In this document: one piece after another, positions 1 through 6,827 of the stretch
Layout of the letters: each line of letters starts with the position of its first letter
Numbering within the stretch: the first letter of the stretch is position 1
Origin: Lachnospiraceae bacterium UBA3863
Lineage (GTDB): Bacteria > Bacillota > Clostridia > Lachnospirales > Lachnospiraceae
Length of the DNA stretch: 12,855 nucleotides
NCBI GenBank assembly: GCA_002392385.1
Contig: DGGX01000212.1
Coordinates: 11,715 to 24,569 of the forward strand
Direction: 5' to 3'
The notes under the pieces: model-generated
Seen by the model: only the letters and a program-made list of their open reading frames with translations
Told to the model about the DNA's origin: nothing
Databases searched by the model: none
Position numbers and translations under genes: made by a program

Positions 1-1535
1 GAGATATAGAGGGGCAGGGTCTGCCCGATCCCGCATTTCTCCAGAATGGAGTACAAGAGCGGACGCGGCAGATACATGTCTGTCACCAGGACCACTCTCC
101 TGCCGGCGTTGACCGCTGTCCGCAGGAGCCGGCGGCCTGTCTCCCGGGGCATGGCATACCGCAGCTCCAGCTGCATCTCCGTCTCCTTCATGGCCTCGAT
201 GACTGCCGGGCTGATACCATAGTCCGCCTGCAGCCGGCGGTAGATCTCCTCCAGCGTCACATCCCGGTAGCCTCTCTTTTGGTACATGGCGGCCCTGCAT
301 CTCTCCTCCGCCGCGGTCCTGAGGGCGTGGAAGGCAGCCGGAGAGCCGGTCAGTCTCCCATAGGCCTCATCCATGAGCCGGAAGAGGTCCTCCGGCCTGG
401 CAAAAGGCCGCATGATCAGGGTGTCATAGAGGTCGAAGCTGACGCAGGTCTCGCTCCCCTCCCGGATCCTGGTCTCCAGATAGTCCGTCCTGCCGCGGAA
501 GGGGACCTGCAGCCGCTCACAATAGCCGGGAAGAAAAACTTGTCCCGGCTTATGGGCATCCTCTTCTCCTGCCGGATCCCCCGCCAGTTTCTCCAGGAGG
601 GACCGGGCATACTGCCTCTGGGGATCCGACAGGAGCCTTCCGCCCATGATCTGCTTCCAGAGCTTTCCATAGTAGTGTCTGCAGCCCAGGAAGTGCCCCA
701 GCAAGGCCTGCCTGTCCGGATCCTCCCGCAGAACATCCCGCAGGAAGCCTTCCGCCTCTTCAAAGGCGGCGCAGACCGACGCAAGCTTATCCAGAAGGCC
801 CCCGCTCCCGTCCCTGTCCACTGAAGTCGCCGCCTCAGGTCTGGCGCAGTAATAGTAGGGTGAGGCAAAGGCCGCGCACATGGACGGGGACTGAGCAAAG
901 ATCTGAAAGGACAGACAGAGGTCCTCATTCATGGTGATCCTGCGGTCGGCGTTCTCAAACCAGCGCAGGCTGGCCTCCCAGCAATTCTTTCTATACAACT
1001 TATTCCAGATGGTGTGCCAGGCATAATTCCGACCCTCCTGCTCGTAGAAGGCCTTCCTGGTCTCCGCGCCGTCCCACAGGGTCTGGGGCAGAAGGGCCTC
1101 GTGGAGGGTGTACAGGACCTTCCTGTCCCCGGTCACACGGACCGTTCTTCCCACGGCAATGTCAGCGCCGGTCCTGGTGATCTCGTCATAAAGGGCTTCC
1201 AGAAAGCCCGCTCCCACCCGGTCGTCGCTGTCCACAAAGGCCACGAACCGTCCCCTGGCCTCCCGCACCCCACTGAGCCTGGTCCGCAGGAGCCCCCTAT
1301 TCTCTTCATTGGTAAGCAGCCGGACCCGCCGGTCCCTGTCCGCGTATCGGCGGCAGACGTCCGCCGCCCTGTCGGGCGAGCCGTCGTCGATCACGATCAC
1401 CTCCAGGGGTATGGAGCGGCAGCACAATATGCTGTCCAGACAGTCGGCCAGATACTGCTCCGTCCGGTATACGGGCACGATCACCGAGATTTCCGGTCTA
1501 TGTCCCTTTTCTCCTCCTGATAATGCCAGGTCCAT
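1..1535 (-). CDS. Family-2 glycosyltransferase fused to a HAD-like domain (partial, runs off the window)
   Basis: I translated this frame by hand from an ATG at 1535 and found no stop in 511 codons, so the gene continues past position 1. Residues about 14-230 form a GT-A glycosyltransferase of family 2: an EISVIVPVY strand, the nucleotide-sugar motif IDDGS (D50, D51), DSDD with the metal-binding DxD (D102-D105), and NED (E204, D205) as the likely catalytic base region. After a helical linker, residues about 362-511 begin a HAD domain: FDLYDTL holds the motif-I aspartates D368 and D371, and TDMYLP at 485-490 matches motif II. The rest of the HAD fold lies outside the window. The start is firm: GGAGG sits 7 nt upstream and the ATG directly abuts the methyltransferase stop (TGAATG). 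The glycosyltransferase probably extends a cytoplasmic glycan precursor. The HAD half could be a phosphatase or phosphotransferase, but its substrate cannot be read here. Confidence 0.9.
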   Translation of the reverse strand, partial: MDLALSGGEKGHRPEISVIVPVYRTEQYLADCLDSILCCRSIPLEVIVIDDGSPDRAADVCRRYADRDRRVRLLTNEENRGLLRTRLSGVREARGRFVAFVDSDDRVGAGFLEALYDEITRTGADIAVGRTVRVTGDRKVLYTLHEALLPQTLWDGAETRKAFYEQEGRNYAWHTIWNKLYRKNCWEASLRWFENADRRITMNEDLCLSFQIFAQSPSMCAAFASPYYYCARPEAATSVDRDGSGGLLDKLASVCAAFEEAEGFLRDVLREDPDRQALLGHFLGCRHYYGKLWKQIMGGRLLSDPQRQYARSLLEKLAGDPAGEEDAHKPGQVFLPGYCERLQVPFRGRTDYLETRIREGSETCVSFDLYDTLIMRPFARPEDLFRLMDEAYGRLTGSPAAFHALRTAAEERCRAAMYQKRGYRDVTLEEIYRRLQADYGISPAVIEAMKETEMQLELRYAMPRETGRRLLRTAVNAGRRVVLVTDMYLPRPLLYSILEKCGIGQTLPLYI

Positions 1536-2291
1536 TCAAGTTCCTCCCGCTGCAAACCACATCTCCCGCAGCCATGCCTTGATCTCTTCATTCTCTCTCT
1601 CATACCGCCTCTGATAGCCCGGATCCCGGACCGCCGTCCGCAGAAGGTCAATCTGCCGCTCCTGCCGCGCCAGGATGCCCAACCCGCAGCTGCAGGGTAT
1701 GGTGACAGTGTAGGGGAAGGCCCCCTGGAGCTCCTTCCAGAAGACCCCCGAACCCAGCAGGTGTCCGTCCTTCTCTGCTGTCACGTCGTGCAGGAAGATC
1801 GCACCGTCCTCAGAGACCTTGTCATACCAGTCCTCAAAATCCCGCCTCACCTCCCGGTAGAGGTGGGAGCCGTCCAGATGCAGGAGCTGAATGCTCCCCC
1901 TCTCGAACCTGCCTGCCGCGTCCGAGAAGCGTTCCCTCAGGACCCGGACCGGCAGACCGGGATAGCAGGTCTCCATCACTCTCCGGAAGCTCCCGTAAAC
2001 ATCATCCCTGTAGTCATGGATGGTGAAGGGATCCCCCTCCCAGGTGTCGATCAGCGTCAGCCGGGTATCCGGCACCTCATCCTGCATGGCCTGCATAAAG
2101 CAGAAGGCACTGCAGCCGTAGTGGGTACCCAGTTCGACCACCGTGGAGGGTCTTATATTGCAGAGATAATCGTAGACGAAGGGGCGCAGGCCCGACCAGG
2201 GCGCCGCCGCGTACAGGGGCCTGCAGAGCCTGTCACACTTAAAGTCCGGTTCTCTTCGGATCCACCTCTTTATCCCTTCCATTCCTTCCAT
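1536..2291 (-). CDS. Class I SAM-dependent methyltransferase (Methyltransf_24-like) of the glycan operon
   Basis: A 251-residue Rossmann-fold methyltransferase. Motif I reads VVELGTHYG (residues about 51-59, SAM-binding Glu-Leu-Gly-x-x-x-Gly). LIDTW follows with the acidic residue D82. LHLDGSHLYREV at about 138-148 is the DGxHxYxxV signature of this methyltransferase group, and DGAIFLHDV follows it. I chose the ATG at 2291 because GGGAGG lies 6 nt upstream. The open frame extends back to 2420, but that would overlap the ATPase gene heavily and add a 43-residue segment with no recognisable family features. A second ATG three codons later (2282) is possible. The gene starts 34 nt after the ATPase stop, and its own stop touches the glycosyltransferase ATG, so it sits inside an operon. 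An O-methylation of the exported glycan, perhaps its end cap, is inferred from context. Members of this fold can have other small-molecule substrates. Confidence 0.82.
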   Translation of the reverse strand: MEGMEGIKRWIRREPDFKCDRLCRPLYAAAPWSGLRPFVYDYLCNIRPSTVVELGTHYGCSAFCFMQAMQDEVPDTRLTLIDTWEGDPFTIHDYRDDVYGSFRRVMETCYPGLPVRVLRERFSDAAGRFERGSIQLLHLDGSHLYREVRRDFEDWYDKVSEDGAIFLHDVTAEKDGHLLGSGVFWKELQGAFPYTVTIPCSCGLGILARQERQIDLLRTAVRDPGYQRRYERENEEIKAWLREMWFAAGGT

Positions 2292-2325
2292 ACCTTCCCT
2301 CCCGCCGGCGACGCCTGTTTCCCTG

Positions 2326-3588
2326 TCATCCCGCCGGCCTGATCCTGAATTCTTCCATGGAAACATTGAACATCCCGTATACGGTTCCCTCCTCCACGAT
2401 CGCCCGCAGCCTGAAGACATCGTTGAGCCAGCACTGCTCCCTCTGCCGCATGACCTCAGGCCCTATCCCTATGCCCGGCGTGATGAAATACAAACCCTCC
2501 CGCACCCGGGGCCAGCGGAAGGTAAAGGTGATGACAGACCGGCCTGTCCCCAGTCTTCTGTCCGCCGGACACAGGTCCCCCCGGCCCAGCTGGGTCTCAC
2601 CGAAGATCTCTGTACCGCACCGGTCCCGGATCTGGTAGCCCACGATCAGGTCTTCCGTGGACAGGTCAGCTTCCGTCTCCAGGGTGATCCTGACTGTCTG
2701 GCCCTCCCTGCACACCTCGCAGTCCTCGAGGCCGTCAACAGACAGGGTGCAGCCTGTGATGCGGATCCTGCCCTCGCCGCTGACACAGTCCGCGGGCGGT
2801 ACATGCATGGTCTCCCCGGTTCCCCGCGGCGGCCGCGGGAGAGCCGGTCCTTCCCCCTGCAGGATCCGGGTGTAGACCTCGACGGCTTGTCTGGCCGGCC
2901 CGTCACAGACGATCTGCCCCTCCTCCAGGACCAGAATCCTGGTGCAGAAACGCGTGATGGCATGCAGGTCATGCGATACCATGAGCACCGTGCTGGCGGC
3001 GGACATCTCCCGGATCTTCTCGTAGCACTGCTTCTGGAACTCTATGTCCCCTACGACAAGGGCCTCATCGATGATCAGGATGTCCGGTGTGGCGCAGACG
3101 GCGACCGAGAAGGCCAGTCTCACGAACATGCCGGAGGAGTAGGTGCGCACCGGGGCGTCGATCCTGTCCCCCAGGCCGGAGAAGGCTATCACCGACGGCG
3201 TGATCCGTCGGATCTCCCCCGGCGACAGGCCCATGAGGGTCCCTGCCAGACGGATATTCTCCCTGCCTGTGTAGGCCGGGTAGAAGGCGGCCCCCAGCTC
3301 CAGGATCCCGCCCGTCCTTCCGGACAGGCGCACGCTGCCGCTGTCCGGGGCCGTCACGCCGGCAATGATCTTGAGCAGCGTACTCTTGCCAGCCCCGTTG
3401 CGCCCGATGATCCCCACACATTCTCCCCTTCGCAGATGAAAGGAAAGGCCGCGAAGGACAGGCGGCAGGCCCTTGTATGTCTTGGTTATATTCCTGACGC
3501 TGAGTACGATCCCGTCCGTCCGCGCCGTCCCCTTTCCCGCCGGCTCCGGGGCCGGACCGGCCCCTTGTCCTGGTCTCTCAGACCGCAT
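2326..3588 (-). CDS. Wzt/TagH-like ABC transporter ATPase with C-terminal carbohydrate-binding domain
   Basis: A 420-residue ATPase that powers export of an undecaprenyl-linked glycan across the membrane. The nucleotide-binding domain covers about residues 27-245: Walker A GRNGAGKST (62-70, K68), ABC signature YSSGM (150-154), Walker B ILIIDEAL (D174, E175) and switch His H206. GRNGAGKST and YSSGM are typical of the Wzt/TagH polysaccharide subfamily. A proline-rich linker (about 246-268) leads to residues 273-416, a beta-rich region matching the Wzt C-terminal domain (strands around IRITG, TVRITLE, VGYQI, VITFTF, YFITPGIGI). In characterised Wzt proteins that domain reads the modified non-reducing end of the chain. 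The first 25 residues are a Gly/Pro/Ala-rich extension. Start: ATG with AAAGGAG 7 nt upstream, overlapping the permease 3' end by 11 nt, so translation is probably coupled. TagH (teichoic acid) and Wzt (polysaccharide) roles cannot be separated here. Confidence 0.93.
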   Translation of the reverse strand: MRSERPGQGAGPAPEPAGKGTARTDGIVLSVRNITKTYKGLPPVLRGLSFHLRRGECVGIIGRNGAGKSTLLKIIAGVTAPDSGSVRLSGRTGGILELGAAFYPAYTGRENIRLAGTLMGLSPGEIRRITPSVIAFSGLGDRIDAPVRTYSSGMFVRLAFSVAVCATPDILIIDEALVVGDIEFQKQCYEKIREMSAASTVLMVSHDLHAITRFCTRILVLEEGQIVCDGPARQAVEVYTRILQGEGPALPRPPRGTGETMHVPPADCVSGEGRIRITGCTLSVDGLEDCEVCREGQTVRITLETEADLSTEDLIVGYQIRDRCGTEIFGETQLGRGDLCPADRRLGTGRSVITFTFRWPRVREGLYFITPGIGIGPEVMRQREQCWLNDVFRLRAIVEEGTVYGMFNVSMEEFRIRPAG

Positions 3589-4423
3589 CCGCGATCTCCT
3601 TTCTGTTTTTAAGAAAAATGATCAGTCCCGCGGCCGCCGCCGCAAGCGCCTGGAGCGGCAGTTCCCCTCCGCGGCAGGGCCGGCCGCTTCCCAGCAGGGC
3701 CCAGCGGTAATTGATCACGGCCATCCGCAGGGGGTTGTTCTCCGAAAGGAATCTTACGATCCCTGCCGCGCCTCCCGCCGGCGCCCCGTCTGTCTCCTCC
3801 CAGGCCAGGGGCGTGACCCAGAACCAGAGCTGAAGGAGGACATTGATCACCGAACCCAGGGAGGGCCGGATGACACAGGCCGTGGATACCCCGCAGGAGA
3901 TGCCGGCCGTGAGCACCAGGATCCACAGGAGGGTCCACAAGAGCAGGGCGGCCTCCCGGGGACCCGCGGCCGGACGGGTCATGCCGGCATAGAGGGCCAG
4001 GAGACCCAGGTGTACCCAGAGGGAAGTGACCGCCGGCAGGAGGGGGAGGACCAGAGCCGGAAACCGGATCTGCCTGAGCATGGCCCTGTGCTTTTTGATG
4101 ATCACGGCAGAAAGACTGATCACCCGGCTGACCAGCTGCCAGGGCAGGTAGCCGGCCAGAAACCATTGCCCGTAGGGGATGCCCCCGATCTCTCCCGTCC
4201 GCAGCCCGGTGCTGAAAACAAAATACAGGACCGAGAGCAGCAGGGCGGGTTCTCCGAAGCTCCAGATCACGCCCGCGGCAGAGCCCGCCTCGGACATGCG
4301 GAGATCATGGGCGGACAGCCTGAGCAGGAGAAGGCATCCTCTTCCCAGCTCTGCCGCGCCTGTCCGCAGCCTTATCCCGAGATACAGGACCTCTTTACCT
4401 GGTCTTTGCGCCTTTTCTCTCAA
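3578..4423 (-). CDS. ABC-2 type glycan/teichoic acid export permease (Wzm/TagG-like)
   Basis: An integral membrane partner of the ATPase encoded next. Numbered from the TTG at 4423 (281 residues), hydrophobic segments lie near 52-73, 85-108, 123-147, 157-184, 190-207 and 256-271, the six-helix plan of ABC-2 polysaccharide permeases. Family-like stretches are GVIWSFGEPALLLSVLYFVFS early, GYLPWQLVSRVI after the second loop, and ENNPLRMAVINYRWALLG before the last helix. There is no suitable ATG near the family N terminus. TTG at 4423 has GGGAG 8 nt upstream and is my choice. TTG at 4438 is the longer alternative and ATG at residue 42 would cut into the family region. The start lies inside the end of the VaFE protein gene (29 nt overlap), suggesting translational coupling. 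The usual basic interfacial motif before helix 1 is weak here (DLRMSEAGSAAG). The exported glycan is unknown. Confidence 0.87.
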   Translation of the reverse strand: MREKAQRPGKEVLYLGIRLRTGAAELGRGCLLLLRLSAHDLRMSEAGSAAGVIWSFGEPALLLSVLYFVFSTGLRTGEIGGIPYGQWFLAGYLPWQLVSRVISLSAVIIKKHRAMLRQIRFPALVLPLLPAVTSLWVHLGLLALYAGMTRPAAGPREAALLLWTLLWILVLTAGISCGVSTACVIRPSLGSVINVLLQLWFWVTPLAWEETDGAPAGGAAGIVRFLSENNPLRMAVINYRWALLGSGRPCRGGELPLQALAAAAAGLIIFLKNRKEIADAV

Positions 4424-4514
4424 GTGCTTTTCTCCCAAGAATGAGCGAGAGCCCGCCCGCCGTCAGAAAGCTGATCAGAAGACCCCAGTGGTCTGTATCC
4501 CCTGTTTTCACACT
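4395..4514 (-). other. Non-canonical cell-wall sorting signal of the VaFE protein (SVKTGD, membrane helix, basic tail)
   Basis: This encodes residues 772-810. SVKTGD stands where LPxTG would be. It is followed by a hydrophobic stretch (about 781-797) and a tail rich in Arg and Lys. The layout is that of a sortase substrate, and the TGD core is common in Clostridia surface proteins. The responsible sortase is not in the window, so covalent anchoring is inferred. Confidence 0.6.
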
Positions 4515-6827
4515 TTCTCTGGGCCTTTCGGGGACAAAGACGATCTGTGCCTCATCTTCCGGATCCTCGTGGACGGCGATCTCAGGGCCATCCTCCCCGC
4601 CTGACAGGAGCTTTTCGTATACCACATACCGGCCGTCGGTGAGTCCCGTCACATCCAGAGGCAGACGGACGGTCTCATAGCCTTCCGCCGTATCCGGCAC
4701 GAAGGTCCGGATCCCCGTGATCTCCCTGCCCCCGGAAACGGCAGTCTTCCCTGTCCGGGTATCCACGAGCCGGGCGCAGAGGGTATAGGTCTCTCCCGGT
4801 ATCAGGTGATAGTAGTGGACCCGGTCCTCAACGGCCCCTTCCCGGCTGTCCCGCAGGGTCTTGTCCCCTGTCTCAGCGTCGGCCGCTTCCGTCAGGATCC
4901 AGGGCACATAGACCGTCTGCTTCTCATCCTCCGGATCTTCGTGGGTGACCAGCAGTCTCTCCGCCCTGTAGAGCCGCTCGAAGGTCACCAGAGACCGGCC
5001 GTCCAGCTCCCGTGTATCCACAGCGAAGCGGAGCACGCAGCTTCCATCCGCCGACTCGGGTGTGAACTCCACCTGGTCGGTCTCATGGCCCTCCGCGTCC
5101 AGAAGTCTGGCGGGGACCTCCTCACCGGTCTCTATGCAGATCAGCCGTCCGGTCAGGCAATAGGTCTGTCCGGGGATCAGCCCCTCATAGAAGACCTCAT
5201 CCTTGACGATAGTCTCCTCCCTGCCCGCGGGAAGGAGGTCCGTTCCGGTCTCCTCCGCGGACGCCTCCGTCCGGATGGAGGGGATCGAGACGGTCTGCTC
5301 CTCGTCCTCCAGGTCCTTGTGCTCTACAATCACCTTCTCTCCGTCATAGGCTGTCTGGGCGGCCACGATCCTTCTGCCGGCCAGCCTGGTGGTATCCACC
5401 GTAAAGGAGATCACCACCGTCTCATCCCCGTCCTCCACCTTGATGGTCCGGGAAGCGGTGATGCCGGTGCTCTCACCGGTCTCCGCATCGAAGAGCTCTC
5501 CCCGGATCTCGATCTCTCTGCCCACGTAGCCGCCGAAATCCATGAGCCTGACCTCATCCTCCAGGATGACCTCCGGCTGCACCGACAGCTCGCTGTTTCC
5601 CTCCTGGTCCTTCAGATGGGTGGCAATATCCGGGTCGTAAACAGGCTCTTCCGGCTCCGTCTCCTTGACGATGTAGTAGTAGATCTGATGACCGCTCTTT
5701 CCGGACTGACACAGATAGACCTTGACGCCCTCCGGCACAGGCCGCTCTTCAATATCCTTCATGAAGTTCTTGACGGCCGTCACGAACCAGGGCTTGAGTT
5801 TGGAAGTGGCCGTCGAATTGGGGCCGCCCACCTTGTAGCCCTTATCCCTCCAGGTGTTGAGATTGATCCTCTTGGAAGCGGGCACCCGTTCCGGATAGGC
5901 TCTCTGCACATAGATGGACATGGCAAAATGTCCCAGAAGGACGCCGCCTCTCCACTTGCTGCCCTTGCCTCCCGTGGCAAAATACTTCTGGGCCACAGAG
6001 GCGCCGCCTCCGCAGGAATAGTAGGCACACTTGATGATGTTGGGGTCTGTCGCTCTCCAGACGTCCTTGAAGGACTTCTCGGATTTAGAGCCGTCCATCA
6101 GGGCAGCCCCGCAGTAGGCGACGGTCGTATTGCCGTTGCTGTCCTTGATCTTCAGCGGCGTGGTCCAGTAATGGTTGGCGATATTGTAATTGGTGAAATT
6201 CCATTTCCCGTTGGGATTATCATCCCCTGTGATCCTGACCGTGGGGGCCGGCTCCGGCTCCTCCGTCTCTGTCTCTGTTTCCGTCTCCGATTCTGTCCCG
6301 GCTTCCGTCTCCTCCGCCTGACCGTCCTCCGATTCCAGGCTCTCCGTCCCCTCGAGAGCACCTTCTCCGTCGCCGGTGAGAGCTCCCTCGGAGGCCGCTG
6401 TCCCTTCTTCCTGCCCCGCCGGCAGGCCGGTCTCTCCCTGCCCATCCGGTGCGCCGGCGTCCCCGGCTGTCTGTCCGTTCCCGGTCTCCTGCCCGTCCCC
6501 GGTCTTATCGCCTTCCTGCGCCGCCGGTTCCGGATCCCCCGCTTCCGATGTCCCCTGACCAGGGTCCTCCGACCCTCCCGCCTGGTTCACGGTCTCCTGC
6601 GGTCCCGCCTGCTCACTGGTCGGTTCGGAGGAGGCCTCCCTGCCCGTCTCTCCGTCCGCCTGCGGCTGGGTCTCCTTCTGAGACTCCTTCCGTGACTCCG
6701 AAGCTGCCGCCTCCTCCTGCCCGGCATCCGCGGCCCGGGCAGGGATCATACAGTGACCGGTCGTCAGGGCCGTGATCATCATGATTATCGTAAATACCTT
6801 GATCCATTTCAAAAAAGCTCTCCGCAT
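4395..6827 (-). CDS. Secreted, probably sortase-anchored VaFE-repeat surface protein with thioester-like head
   Basis: An 810-residue surface protein. Residues 1-33 are a signal peptide (basic start, hydrophobic core, cleavage probably near ARA-A). Residues about 35-195 are a disordered Glu/Gly/Thr/Gln-rich linker ending in a TE repeat. Residues about 196-388 form a globular head resembling the TQXA/thioester domains of Gram-positive adhesins: AYCG with candidate Cys C239, and LLGHFAMS (H300) at the place of the TQxA motif. Three VaFE/ester-bond repeats follow (about 400-518, 519-645, 646-767). Each has a Thr near its start (T403, T520, T646), a DxV-type acid (D424, D543, D668) and a closing H-x7-Q (H503/Q511, H629/Q637, H753/Q761), fitting Thr-Gln ester cross-links. 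The tail has SVKTGD (772-777), a hydrophobic helix and basic residues, like a cell-wall sorting signal. AAAGGAG lies 14 nt before the ATG, longer than usual, and I see no better start. Likely an adhesin; the ligand is unknown. Confidence 0.9.
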   Translation of the reverse strand: MRRAFLKWIKVFTIIMMITALTTGHCMIPARAADAGQEEAAASESRKESQKETQPQADGETGREASSEPTSEQAGPQETVNQAGGSEDPGQGTSEAGDPEPAAQEGDKTGDGQETGNGQTAGDAGAPDGQGETGLPAGQEEGTAASEGALTGDGEGALEGTESLESEDGQAEETEAGTESETETETETEEPEPAPTVRITGDDNPNGKWNFTNYNIANHYWTTPLKIKDSNGNTTVAYCGAALMDGSKSEKSFKDVWRATDPNIIKCAYYSCGGGASVAQKYFATGGKGSKWRGGVLLGHFAMSIYVQRAYPERVPASKRINLNTWRDKGYKVGGPNSTATSKLKPWFVTAVKNFMKDIEERPVPEGVKVYLCQSGKSGHQIYYYIVKETEPEEPVYDPDIATHLKDQEGNSELSVQPEVILEDEVRLMDFGGYVGREIEIRGELFDAETGESTGITASRTIKVEDGDETVVISFTVDTTRLAGRRIVAAQTAYDGEKVIVEHKDLEDEEQTVSIPSIRTEASAEETGTDLLPAGREETIVKDEVFYEGLIPGQTYCLTGRLICIETGEEVPARLLDAEGHETDQVEFTPESADGSCVLRFAVDTRELDGRSLVTFERLYRAERLLVTHEDPEDEKQTVYVPWILTEAADAETGDKTLRDSREGAVEDRVHYYHLIPGETYTLCARLVDTRTGKTAVSGGREITGIRTFVPDTAEGYETVRLPLDVTGLTDGRYVVYEKLLSGGEDGPEIAVHEDPEDEAQIVFVPERPRESVKTGDTDHWGLLISFLTAGGLSLILGRKALERKGAKTR
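4527..5630 (-). repeat. Three tandem VaFE / ester-bond repeats within the surface protein gene
   Basis: The protein repeats itself about every 120-127 residues: repeat 1 from 5630 to 5274, repeat 2 from 5273 to 4893, repeat 3 from 4892 to 4527. Shared landmarks are LIPGxTY (repeats 2 and 3), a TFxP/EFTPE strand, a VaFE-like strand (TFERLY, VYEKLL) and HEDPEDExQ. Repeat 1 is the most diverged: its VaFE position reads AAQTAY. The DNA copies have drifted too far to be near-identical direct repeats. Confidence 0.8.
6258..6287 (-). repeat. Short in-frame hexanucleotide tract encoding an ETETETETEE run
   Basis: Residues 181-190 of the VaFE protein are encoded by alternating Glu-Thr codons (GTCTCT/GTTTCC/GTCTCC units on the plus strand). 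The unit is six bases, so gain or loss of copies would change linker length without breaking the frame. Actual variability is not shown by one sequence. Confidence 0.55.

Noticed and set aside
279..1520. Plus-strand frames 279-824 and 1014-1520, and a minus-strand frame 416-928
   Set aside because: The true coding frame is the minus-strand GT2-HAD gene, open from 1535 through position 1 with GT2 and HAD motifs. These are shadows of it.
2292..2420. Longer N terminus for the methyltransferase
   Set aside because: The 43 extra residues overlap the ATPase gene and have no recognisable family features. ATG 2291 has GGGAGG at the right distance.
2803..4444. Plus-strand open frames opposite the ATPase and permease genes (2803-3612 and 3473-4444)
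   Set aside because: Their translations show no domain features, while the minus strand encodes intact Walker motifs and six membrane segments.
4806..6695. Plus-strand open frame of 629 codons opposite the VaFE protein gene
   Set aside because: It mirrors a gene with a clear signal peptide, repeats and sorting tail. Its translation is Leu/Arg/Gly/Asp-rich without recognisable domains, and there is no convincing ribosome site. GC-rich genes often leave such antisense frames open.
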